Assembly: GCA_021795795.1 (NCBI GenBank)
Contig: JAJYPA010000443.1
Coordinates: 1-6,996, forward strand
Direction of reading: 5' to 3'
Length of the DNA: 6,996 nucleotides
From: Pseudomonadota bacterium
GTDB lineage: Bacteria; Pseudomonadota; Gammaproteobacteria; Halothiobacillales; Halothiobacillaceae
In this document: positions 1 to 5,613 of the stretch, piece after piece
How the letters are laid out: each line of letters opens with the position of its first letter
Position numbering within the stretch: position 1 is the stretch's first letter
The notes under the pieces: model-generated
What the model was told of the DNA's origin: nothing
Seen by the model: only the letters and a program-made list of their open reading frames with translations
Databases searched by the model: none
Made by a program: the position numbers and the translations under genes

Positions 1-1
1 C

Positions 2-388
2 AAGACCATCACGCGCTCAAATGCACAAAACGCGCTGATGTGGATGTGGCTCGAAACCATGGGCAGTTATACCGGCGACGGCAAGGACGGAATGCATTCG
101 CTGATGAAGAAAAGCCGATTGCTGCCGCTGATGTGCTGCTATCCGGAGGACTATCCCCACGCACCCAGACTGTTCGAATTGTCCGAGCTTTATCCAAACG
201 ACTGGGCTGCATTCGAAAAGGCAGTCAGCACCGCCGATCTGTCGGTTGACCACTTCACGCAATACCTCAACGAACTCGAGCAGGTCGCCAGGAATATCGG
301 GGTGCGCTTGCCATGCCCAGATGACATATACGCCAAGGCAATGGGCCGCTTTCGGACGCGTGGCGAAGCGATGAGGGCGGCGCAATGA
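2..388 (+). CDS. NinB/Orf-like phage recombination protein, 5'-truncated by the window
   Basis: The reading frame is open from base 2 and ends at TGA 386-388, giving at least 128 residues. The in-frame ATG at 38 is internal, because the NinB-like pattern starts before it (TITRSNAQNALMWMWL, with the QNxxxW signature of lambda NinB/Orf-type proteins). The C-terminal half carries a stretch resembling NinB tails (DLSVDHFTQYLNELEQVA, then an IGVRLP segment). In lambda, NinB (Orf) is a single-strand-DNA-binding recombination mediator that works with phage recombination proteins; that role here is inferred from a by-eye family match. The gene overlaps the next one by ATGA, implying translational coupling. 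The true N-terminus lies outside the window. Alternatively it is a related but distinct middle-region protein of unknown function. Confidence 0.62.
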   Translation, partial: KTITRSNAQNALMWMWLETMGSYTGDGKDGMHSLMKKSRLLPLMCCYPEDYPHAPRLFELSELYPNDWAAFEKAVSTADLSVDHFTQYLNELEQVARNIGVRLPCPDDIYAKAMGRFRTRGEAMRAAQ

Positions 389-693
389 GGGACTTGATGC
401 AACGCCAACCAACCTACCGCAACCCCAAATGGCTGGCCGCCGTTCGCTCCATAGAATGCTGTGTTCTCTGCGGTGCATATGGCACCCAGGCGGCGCACTC
501 AAACCAACACGGCAAAGGCATCGGCATGAAGGCTCACGACTGCGCAACCGCCGCGCTATGCCAAGAGCATCACCACGAAATCGACAACGGCAAAAACCTA
601 TCACGAGAGGAACGCAGGGCAATGATGGATCGAGCAATCGTTTTAACACTGATCGAGTTGGTTAATTTGGGGAAAGTGGGGGTTTTGGCATGA
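385..693 (+). CDS. Small HNH-like (DUF1364/Ref-type) putative nuclease
   Basis: A 102-residue protein with a compact Cys/His pattern: C26-x2-C29, AAH at 36-38, a GMKAHD segment at 47-52, then ALC59-x2-HHHEID at 57-67. This resembles the small phage proteins of the DUF1364 and Ref-like HNH families, where paired Cys/His residues bind zinc and a conserved His lies near the catalytic centre. A DNA endonuclease role in recombination or Holliday-junction processing is inferred from the family and from its place next to a NinB-like gene. The start at 385 overlaps the upstream stop by ATGA and is preceded by GAGG at 373-376, 8 nt away. The stop overlaps the next start, again by ATGA. The C-terminal 30 residues are hydrophobic and helical-looking. 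Catalytic activity is not demonstrated. Confidence 0.72.
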   Translation: MRDLMQRQPTYRNPKWLAAVRSIECCVLCGAYGTQAAHSNQHGKGIGMKAHDCATAALCQEHHHEIDNGKNLSREERRAMMDRAIVLTLIELVNLGKVGVLA

Positions 694-962
694 CCGACAG
701 TATCTTCATCGAAGGCATGGAACTGGTGCGAATCAAGCGCCTGACAGACGAAAACAAAAAATCTAACGGACAGGAGTTGCGCCAATTCCGACGCGCTGAA
801 AAGGATCTGAAAGCTCAAGGCGTGCATCGGGTGTATTACGACGAGAACGACCTGATGACGTGCGAGCAGGGGCCGGTGTATGCGCTGCATGGTCGTCGGT
901 ACATCACACAGGAGCAGATCGATGCTCACTATCCTGAAGCGCGGAATCGGAAACATGCGTAA
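690..962 (+). CDS. Hypothetical small phage protein, 90 residues
   Basis: I do not recognise this gene. It encodes 90 residues that are rich in charged amino acids, with a basic, Gln/Arg/Lys-rich central segment (about residues 13-43) followed by a short YYDENDLMTCEQG stretch and an acidic/polar C-terminus (ITQEQIDAHYPEA). There is no membrane segment, signal peptide or Cys/His cluster. It is believable as a gene because it starts with an ATGA overlap on the upstream nuclease gene, has a G-rich ribosome-binding stretch at 678-682, and ends by overlapping the next start (955) by 8 bp. By position it belongs to the middle-gene cluster with the NinB-like and Q-like genes. A small DNA- or protein-binding accessory factor is possible but unproven. 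Confidence 0.68.
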   Translation: MTDSIFIEGMELVRIKRLTDENKKSNGQELRQFRRAEKDLKAQGVHRVYYDENDLMTCEQGPVYALHGRRYITQEQIDAHYPEARNRKHA

Positions 963-1182
963 AACCCCACGGATGGCGGGATTGGAAATTAAGAAAAAAC
1001 GCCAGTCGATCAAACCGGATGGCATTCACTCAATGACACAAGCGGATTTGGCTGATGAGTTATTCACCAGTGAGCGCCATATCCGAAACCTTGAGCGCGG
1101 CGAGTGCTCGCTTAACCTGTACCTGATGGCAATCGATTTTCTATGGAGTGGCAAGTATGTCTGCAATGACAAAGAAGATTGA
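955..1182 (+). CDS. Small XRE-family helix-turn-helix protein
   Basis: A 75-residue protein with a Cro/C1-type helix-turn-helix at about residues 27-49 (MTQADLADELFTSERHIRNLERG): a TQxxLA first helix, a turn, and a recognition helix ending in the typical xLERG. The N-terminus is very basic (KKKRQ at 13-17). I choose ATG 955, which overlaps the upstream stop by 8 bp. An in-frame ATG at 880 would bury 80 bases in the preceding gene and adds residues unlike the family. The ribosome site before 955 is weak, so coupling to upstream translation is likely. The gene sits just before the Q-like gene and overlaps its start by 26 bp. It is probably a DNA-binding regulator; the target is unknown. Confidence 0.74.
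   Translation: MRKTPRMAGLEIKKKRQSIKPDGIHSMTQADLADELFTSERHIRNLERGECSLNLYLMAIDFLWSGKYVCNDKED
1145..1148 (+). promoter_or_regulatory. Ribosome binding site deciding the Q-like start
   Basis: GGAG lies 8 nt before ATG 1157. It favours that start over the in-frame GTG at 1148 and the ATG at 1166. It lies inside the 3' end of the helix-turn-helix gene. Confidence 0.7.
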
Positions 1183-1558
1183 CGCGGAGATAGAGGCCTG
1201 GGCGAAGTGGGCGCGCACCCAATATCCGTTCGGGTATGGAAATTCACCGTGCGACAAATGGGACAAGCCGAGCTTTGGGACGGCGTTTATCGACCAATCA
1301 TCGGAAACGATATTTGTCCCCTTTGAGCATCGGCACATGGATCGCGTGATTAACCACGTCATATCCAAAAAACACGCAGCGGTTATCAAGGCGCTGTATA
1401 TCCGATGGTTCGATAAAGACACGCCACCGGCAATCAAGCGGATGATTATGGCGCGGGATGCTGGATGCTCAGTTGGCGCTCTGGCGAAGGTAAAAGAGAA
1501 AACGATCAGGGCTGTTGCAATCGCCCTTTGTGCAGATGAAAAAGAAAATAACCAATAG
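1157..1558 (+). CDS. Q-like late antiterminator (putative)
   Basis: A 133-residue protein. The N-terminus has IEAWAKWARTQYP (about 12-24), the WxxWxR opening often seen in lambdoid Q proteins of the Phage_antitermQ type. The C-terminal half (about 64-125) is helical, with ISKKHAAVIKALYIRWF followed by a helix-turn-helix-like segment (KRMIMARDAGCSVGALA, then KEKTIRAVAIAL), similar to the sigma-region-4-like fold of these regulators. Known Q proteins bind DNA at the late promoter and load onto paused RNA polymerase so that it ignores terminators. Context supports this strongly: a good promoter followed by a terminator lies immediately downstream, then the late head genes. ATG 1157 is chosen because of GGAG at 1145-1148. 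The alternative is a sigma-like or other helix-turn-helix regulator of late genes. Identity rests on by-eye similarity plus position. Confidence 0.64.
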   Translation: MSAMTKKIDAEIEAWAKWARTQYPFGYGNSPCDKWDKPSFGTAFIDQSSETIFVPFEHRHMDRVINHVISKKHAAVIKALYIRWFDKDTPPAIKRMIMARDAGCSVGALAKVKEKTIRAVAIALCADEKENNQ

Positions 1559-1572
1559 GAACTTAGCCTTCC

Positions 1573-1600
1573 TTGGAATCCCCATTTTAAGGGGTATGAT
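1573..1600 (+). promoter_or_regulatory. Putative late promoter (pR'-like)
   Basis: TTGGAA (1573-1578) and TATGAT (1595-1600) are separated by 16 nt, a good sigma-70-type match. The predicted start is near 1606-1608. The spacer contains CCCC (1580-1583) and GGGG (1591-1594) around a 7-nt AT-rich centre. In lambda the Q-binding element lies between -35 and -10, so this inverted repeat is a candidate binding site for the Q-like protein or for the small helix-turn-helix protein. A further -10-like hexamer, TATCGT (1606-1611), lies at the start of the transcript, where Q-dependent promoters carry a sigma-dependent pause signal. Function is inferred from sequence and position. Confidence 0.62.
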
Positions 1601-1608
1601 TCTGCTAT

Positions 1609-1630
1609 CGTCGGTTCGAATTGACTGACG
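1609..1630 (+). other. Leader RNA hairpin upstream of the terminator
   Basis: CGTCGGT (1609-1615) can pair with ACTGACG (1624-1630) around an 8-nt loop, giving seven pairs with one G-U. It falls at the very 5' end of the predicted late transcript, before the terminator hairpin. It may stabilise the leader or affect pausing. It could also be chance. Confidence 0.4.
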
Positions 1631-1643
1631 GAATTTATTAACT

Positions 1644-1674
1644 AGCCCTGCGATTGCGGGGCTTTTGCGTTTTT
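1644..1674 (+). terminator. Intrinsic terminator in the late leader (tR'-like)
   Basis: AGCCCTGC (1644-1651) pairs with GCGGGGCT (1656-1663) around a GATT loop: eight pairs, one G-U. It is followed by TTTTGCGTTTTT. It lies roughly 40-60 nt after the predicted late start and before the first late gene. Without antitermination, the late transcript would be a short leader RNA of about 60 nt. Confidence 0.82.
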
Positions 1675-1695
1675 GCAAAACAAACCCCATGCAAT

Positions 1696-1700
1696 GGAGG
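1696..1700 (+). promoter_or_regulatory. Ribosome binding site of terminase small subunit
   Basis: GGAGG lies 5 nt before ATG 1706. It fixes the start there rather than at the in-frame TTG 1673, which lies in the terminator tail. Confidence 0.75.
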
Positions 1701-1705
1701 CCCAG

Positions 1706-2197
1706 ATGGCCAAAATTTGTGGGGCCAAGACTCGAAGTGGTGGCAAGTGCAAATCGCGGCCAATGGCGAACGGCAGATGCCGGATGCACGGCGGCAAGAG
1801 CACTGGCCCAGATAAGCCAAACACCGCGAACAATGCCGCAACCCACGGCATTTACCAAAAGCATCTGACCCAAGAAGAGCGCGGACAATACTCCGGCTTA
1901 ACGCTTGGTGAGGTTGACCATGAATTGCGCCTGATGCGCATTCGGTTGGCTCGGGCGCTTGAGGCTGAGTTCAAAGCCAATGGTGAGCCCGAGCTTGACG
2001 AGATGGTCGAGAACGAAGGCGCGGGCGAATATGTGGCCAGATCTTCTCGCAAATCAAAGGTTCGCGATTACAACGCGATCATCGACCGCATAACAGCACG
2101 CATCGAAAGCCTTGAGAAGACGCGCAAGCTGCTTGATTCAGGTGACGGCGGCAATGGTGACGTTGAAGGTTTCGAGACGCTTCCCTATGAAGCATAG
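1706..2197 (+). CDS. Terminase small subunit (HGGKSTG type)
   Basis: A 163-residue protein. The N-terminus has an evenly spaced Cys/His array, C5, C15, C25 and H28, running into HGGKSTG (28-34), then NAATHGIY. This motif is typical of a large group of phage terminase small subunits and looks like a small zinc-binding module. Residues from about 60 onward are mainly helical and charged (EVDHELRLMRIRLARALEAE, and RDYNAIIDRITARIESLEK near 117-135), suitable for oligomerisation by coiled coil. The small subunit recognises the packaging site on concatemeric DNA and hands it to the large subunit. The gene is first in the late operon and overlaps the large subunit by 11 bp. The family call is firm; zinc binding and the packaging site are inferred. 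Confidence 0.85.
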   Translation: MAKICGAKTRSGGKCKSRPMANGRCRMHGGKSTGPDKPNTANNAATHGIYQKHLTQEERGQYSGLTLGEVDHELRLMRIRLARALEAEFKANGEPELDEMVENEGAGEYVARSSRKSKVRDYNAIIDRITARIESLEKTRKLLDSGDGGNGDVEGFETLPYEA

Positions 2198-3455
2198 GCT
2201 CGTATCTCGCGTCAGTGTTCCGCAGCATGATTTTGTAAATGCGCGCGAGCAGTTCCCGGCTTTCGTCGGCGGATTCGGCTCTGGCAAGACAGATGCAGGC
2301 ATTCGCAGAGCATTACGTCTCAAGTTTGCCTATCCCAAGCAGGATGTGGCGTACTACCTGCCGACGTATGATCTGGTGCGGATGATCGGTTATCCGAGAT
2401 TCACCGGACTACTGACTCTGGCGAAGATCAAGCATGTTCTGAACAAATCAGAGCACGTCATCTCGATTGCCGGTAAAGGCCAGATCATCTTTCGGACAAT
2501 GGACAATCCAGAGCGGATTGTGGGCTATGAAGTCGCCGATTCCATTGTCGATGAACTTGACACCCTGAAGCGCGATGATGCCGAGCACGTCTGGCGTCAA
2601 ATCCTTGCGCGTAACCGGCAAAAAAAACCGGATAAGACGATAAACACCGTGGGCGTAGCAACGACGCCCGAGGGCTTCAAGTACGTCTACGACAGATGGC
2701 ACAAAGAACCAGCGGAAGGCTATCGGCTGATTCGCGCATCGACGTACAGCAACGAAAGAAACCTGCCAGCCGGGTACATCGACTCGCTCAAGCGGTCATA
2801 TCCGGCAAACCTGATTAATGCCTACATCAACGGGCAATTCGTCAACCTGAATTCAGGCGCGGTTTATCCCGACTTTGATCGGGCAAAGCACAACACGTTC
2901 GAATCAGAGCTGCCGGGCGAAGACCTGCACATCGGGCAGGACTTCAACGTGTACAACTGCACGTCTGCTGTTTGCGTGATTCGCCAGGGTAAGCCAATTG
3001 TGGTTGGCGAATTGACGAAGATCAGAGATACACCCGAAGTCGTCAAGACGATCAAGGAGAAATACCCCGGCCATCGGATATTCATCTACCCAGATGCGTC
3101 CGGCAACAGCAACAAGACCGTGAATGCCAGTGAGTCGGATATATCGATTCTCAAGAGCGCCGGTTTTGAAGTTCGTGTTAATCCAGCAAATCCGCTCGTT
3201 AAAGAGCGTGTGATGGCTGTGAATCGCCTGATTCAAGACGGCGAAGGCCATTGCACGCTGACAGTGAACACGCTCCGTGCGCCTACCGTCACGGAATGCC
3301 TTGAGCAGCAGATTTATGACGACAACGGCCAGCCTGACAAGAAGGACGGCAAAGATCACGCGAATGATGCCCTCGGGTACGTCCTCGCGTGGCATTGGCC
3401 GATTGTTAAGCCCGAATCAATGCAATCAGTTCATATACCGCACATGAGGCGCTAA
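2187..3455 (+). CDS. Terminase large subunit (packaging ATPase/nuclease)
   Basis: A 422-residue protein with both terminase domains visible. ATPase: Walker A GGFGSGKT at 28-35, Walker B SIVDELD at 119-125 (D122, catalytic E123), and a coupling-motif-like VATTPEG at 157-163. Nuclease (RNase H-like): D252 in IGQDFNV, D303 in IYPDASG, and a C-terminal acidic cluster in KDGKDHANDALGY, where D394 (or D390) would be the third metal ligand. It pumps DNA into the prohead through the portal and cuts the concatemer. I choose ATG 2187, overlapping the small subunit by 11 bp. The in-frame ATGs at 2112 and 2154 lie deep in the upstream gene and add unrelated residues. The ribosome site is weak (GAGA at 2174-2177), consistent with coupling. 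All key residues are present, so it should be active. Confidence 0.93.
   Translation: MKHRLVSRVSVPQHDFVNAREQFPAFVGGFGSGKTDAGIRRALRLKFAYPKQDVAYYLPTYDLVRMIGYPRFTGLLTLAKIKHVLNKSEHVISIAGKGQIIFRTMDNPERIVGYEVADSIVDELDTLKRDDAEHVWRQILARNRQKKPDKTINTVGVATTPEGFKYVYDRWHKEPAEGYRLIRASTYSNERNLPAGYIDSLKRSYPANLINAYINGQFVNLNSGAVYPDFDRAKHNTFESELPGEDLHIGQDFNVYNCTSAVCVIRQGKPIVVGELTKIRDTPEVVKTIKEKYPGHRIFIYPDASGNSNKTVNASESDISILKSAGFEVRVNPANPLVKERVMAVNRLIQDGEGHCTLTVNTLRAPTVTECLEQQIYDDNGQPDKKDGKDHANDALGYVLAWHWPIVKPESMQSVHIPHMRR
3446..3449 (+). promoter_or_regulatory. Ribosome binding site supporting a GTG start
   Basis: GAGG lies 9 nt before GTG 3459, inside the last codons of the large terminase gene. It supports the unusual start codon of the portal gene. 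Confidence 0.65.
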
Positions 3456-3458
3456 GAC

Positions 3459-4919
3459 GTGTACAAGACGCTTCAATCTACATTCACCAATGACAAGGAC
3501 TTTCCGGCGCGCACGTTCCGCCTGTCCATGCTCACGCGGGTGATTGAGGGCGCGCTGTACGACAACCTCGAATATCCGTTCGATACAGAAGAAAACGAGG
3601 CGGGAGAGTATGTGCCGATTCGCAAGCGTCGCCCGTCTGTTCGTTATGGATTGTGCCGCCTGGTTGTCGATGATTCCGTGTCGCTATTGTTCAGTGAGGG
3701 GCATTTCCCTGGCATAGAAGCAACTGACAACACCACGCGCGATGAGCTGAGTCGGATTGTCCGAGATATTGGCCTCAACGAGGTGATGATCGATGCGGCT
3801 ACAAAAGGCAGTGTAGGCAGTGTGGCGATATGGCTGCGCATCCTCGAAGGGCGCATCTTCGTATCACCGATCAAAACGATCTATCTGACGCCAACGTGGA
3901 AAGCCACCGCTCCAGATACGCTCGAAAAGGTGACGGAAAAATACAAGGTCAAGGGATCGGACTTGGCAGACGCCGGTTATCCGATGATCGAATCGGAGAT
4001 GAACGAGTTTTTCTGGTTTCAGCGTGACTTCACGGAAACGCAGGAGATTCGGTACGTCCCAATCAAGGTCAAGGGCGAGAAAACCACTCCCCAGCCAGAT
4101 CCTGAATTTACCACTGACCATGACCTTGGGTTTGTGCCTATCGTCTGGGTAAAGAATCTCCCGGGCGGCGATGATGTGGACGGCGCGCCAACATTCCCGC
4201 CTGAAGTAATCGACACCGGTATCGAGATTGATTACCAGCTCTCGCAAGCTGGCCGTGGCCTGAAGTATTCAAGTGACCCGACGCTACTGATCAAAGAGCC
4301 AGCGCGCACTCAAACAGGTGAACTCATCCGAGGCGCAAGCAACGCGATAACAGTCGGGCCAAATGGCGACGCCAAGATGCTCGAAATCGATGGCAGCGCG
4401 GTCGAGGCGGTTATTTCCTACGTTCGCGTGCTGCGTGAATTGGCTCTGGAAACAGCGCACGGAAATCGCACGAATGCCGACAAGATCAGCGCAGCGCAGT
4501 CAGGTCGTGCAATGGAATTGATGAATCAGGCGCTAATTTGGCTGGCTGACCGACTGCGGATCAGTTACGGCGAGGGCGCGATCAAAGATTTGCTTTCGAT
4601 GATCATCAAGGCATCTGCAAAAATGCAGCTCAAGCATCGAGACGGGTCAAAGGTCGAAGAATTAAAGGGCGATGGACTGGCTCTACGCTGGCCAGCATGG
4701 TACCCACCGACGGCTACCGACAAGCAGACGAACGCGAACACAATCAAGACGCTCAAGGATGCAAGCCTTCTTTCTCAGAAAACGGGCGTCAAGATCATTG
4801 CGGCTGACCACGACATTGAAGACCCTGCCGATGAACTGAATCTCATTGAGAAGGATGAGGCAAAGAATCCACCGGTTCCGCCTGCAAACACACAAGAAAA
4901 GATTACCGAAAGCATTTAA
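3459..4919 (+). CDS. Portal protein (SPP1 gp6-like)
   Basis: A 486-residue protein, close to SPP1 gp6 in length, placed directly after the large terminase as portals usually are. Recognisable features are the N-terminal RRPSVRYGLCRLVVDDSVSL region (about 57-76), an LGFVPIVWVKNLPGG strand/loop segment (about 223-237), the QSGRAMELMNQAL motif followed by a long helix (about 347-380) that fits the portal stem/clip transition, and a Trp-rich ALRWPAWYPPT segment (about 407-418). It ends in an acidic, Pro-rich tail. Twelve copies would form the ring at one capsid vertex that serves as DNA channel, packaging-motor docking site and tail attachment. It starts at GTG 3459, 3 nt after the terminase stop. 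No Mu F/gp7-like minor head gene follows it here. Confidence 0.88.
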   Translation: MYKTLQSTFTNDKDFPARTFRLSMLTRVIEGALYDNLEYPFDTEENEAGEYVPIRKRRPSVRYGLCRLVVDDSVSLLFSEGHFPGIEATDNTTRDELSRIVRDIGLNEVMIDAATKGSVGSVAIWLRILEGRIFVSPIKTIYLTPTWKATAPDTLEKVTEKYKVKGSDLADAGYPMIESEMNEFFWFQRDFTETQEIRYVPIKVKGEKTTPQPDPEFTTDHDLGFVPIVWVKNLPGGDDVDGAPTFPPEVIDTGIEIDYQLSQAGRGLKYSSDPTLLIKEPARTQTGELIRGASNAITVGPNGDAKMLEIDGSAVEAVISYVRVLRELALETAHGNRTNADKISAAQSGRAMELMNQALIWLADRLRISYGEGAIKDLLSMIIKASAKMQLKHRDGSKVEELKGDGLALRWPAWYPPTATDKQTNANTIKTLKDASLLSQKTGVKIIAADHDIEDPADELNLIEKDEAKNPPVPPANTQEKITESI

Positions 4920-4926
4920 CCAAACC

Positions 4927-4948
4927 ACCCGCTGATGCGGGTTTTTTT
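4927..4948 (+). terminator. Intrinsic terminator between portal and scaffold
   Basis: ACCCGC (4927-4932) pairs with GCGGGT (4937-4942) around a TGAT loop and runs directly into seven T residues (4942-4948). It starts 8 nt after the portal stop. Sitting inside a late operon, it would cut expression of downstream genes unless polymerase has been modified by an antiterminator, or it would only partially reduce it. It may also protect the 3' end of the portal mRNA. Confidence 0.8.
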
Positions 4949-4955
4949 ACGTCAA

Positions 4956-4963
4956 GAGGAAGG
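4956..4963 (+). promoter_or_regulatory. Ribosome binding site of scaffold gene
   Basis: GAGGAAGG lies 4-7 nt before ATG 4968 and fixes that start. The in-frame ATG 4935 lies in the terminator hairpin and has no such site. Confidence 0.75.
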
Positions 4964-4967
4964 CCTG

Positions 4968-5537
4968 ATGCCAAAACTCAGAAAGATACGATTCTCAAGT
5001 TTTATTCATGCAAACGGCGAAGGAGATGGCGGCGGCGGGAATACATCACCAGCACCGGCCTCGCAGCAGCCAGGCGCAGAAACATTTTCTCGTGAGTATG
5101 TGCAGGAACTCCGCGCGGAAAACAAGGGATGGCGCTTGAAGGTACAGGAAATGGAAACCGCGTCAAAAGCCGCCAAGGAAGAGGCTGATCGCGTGCGCAC
5201 CGAGGCAGAGGCAAAGACCGCCGAAGCTTATTCACGCGCCAATGAGCGAGTTATCCGCGCTGAACTGAAGGCATCAGCCATCAAGGCCGGAATGATTGAT
5301 CTGGACGGCCTGAAATTGGCCGACCTGTCGAATGTGAAGCTGTCAGATGACGGCGAAGTGGTTGGTGCTGATGAAATGCTGACCGCTCTGAAGGAAAGCA
5401 AGCCCTATCTGTTTAAGGCCGCTACTTCAACCACTACCACCCCAACTCCGAAGCCATCCGAGCAGCAGCCTAAAAAGGCCACTGAAATGGATGACAAAGA
5501 GTGGGCCGCGAAGAAAAAAGAAATCGGACTGCGTTAA
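4968..5537 (+). CDS. Capsid scaffolding protein (phage GP20-like)
   Basis: A 189-residue protein. After a short basic start (KLRKIRF) there is a low-complexity linker rich in Gly, Ala, Pro and Gln (about 16-35), then a long charged helix likely to form a coiled coil (about 38-90, YVQELRAENKGWRLKVQEME onward). Next comes a segment characteristic of GP20-like scaffolds (ELKASAIKAGMIDLDGLKLA, then VKLSDDGEVVGADEML and ALKESKPYLF, about 90-145). A Thr/Pro/Gln linker follows, then a basic amphipathic C-terminal helix (DDKEWAAKKKEIGLR). Such scaffolds guide coat-protein assembly into a prohead and then leave or are degraded; their C-terminal helix often contacts coat protein. Position between portal and major capsid gene supports the call. 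There is no visible protease fused to it. Confidence 0.84.
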   Translation: MPKLRKIRFSSFIHANGEGDGGGGNTSPAPASQQPGAETFSREYVQELRAENKGWRLKVQEMETASKAAKEEADRVRTEAEAKTAEAYSRANERVIRAELKASAIKAGMIDLDGLKLADLSNVKLSDDGEVVGADEMLTALKESKPYLFKAATSTTTTPTPKPSEQQPKKATEMDDKEWAAKKKEIGLR

Positions 5538-5550
5538 ACCGCGTCCACAA

Positions 5551-5577
5551 CCTGATCGGGGCCAGACGCCCAGCAGG
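5551..5577 (+). other. Weak stem-loop between scaffold and capsid genes
   Basis: GGGC (5559-5562) pairs with GCCC (5568-5571) around CAGAC, and outer CCTG (5551-5554) can pair with CAGG (5574-5577) across an internal loop. There is no T-run, so it is not an intrinsic terminator. It may help set mRNA stability upstream of the highly expressed capsid gene. Confidence is low. Confidence 0.25.
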
Positions 5578-5613
5578 AATTGACCACAATTCTTACTGTA
5601 CGAGGACTCCGTT

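Noticed and set aside
17..649. Long minus-strand open frame of 210 codons opposite the NinB-like and nuclease genes
   Set aside because: It lies wholly antisense to two well-supported genes, has low-complexity Arg/Cys/His-rich content with no domain, and no convincing ribosome site.
880..954. Upstream in-frame ATG extension of the helix-turn-helix gene
   Set aside because: It would overlap the preceding gene by over 80 bases. ATG 955 gives a normal small XRE protein and an 8-bp overlap.
570..1025. Minus-strand open frame of 151 codons across three small genes
   Set aside because: It is antisense to a coupled + strand gene chain with good overlaps and start signals, and shows no recognisable motif.
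1671..1680. Perfect palindrome TTTTGCAAAA just before terminase, considered as an att core or cos/operator site
   Set aside because: Ten bases of AT-rich palindrome overlapping the terminator tail is easily explained by the T-run. No second copy or integrase gene is present to support an attachment site.
4935..4967. In-frame ATG start for the scaffold gene inside the terminator hairpin
   Set aside because: It has no ribosome site and the start codon is in a stem-loop. ATG 4968 has an excellent GAGGAAGG just upstream.
5581..5613. TTGACC near 5580 considered as a capsid-gene promoter -35
   Set aside because: No acceptable -10 hexamer occurs at 16-18 nt; the region there is AGGACT and forms the ribosome site.
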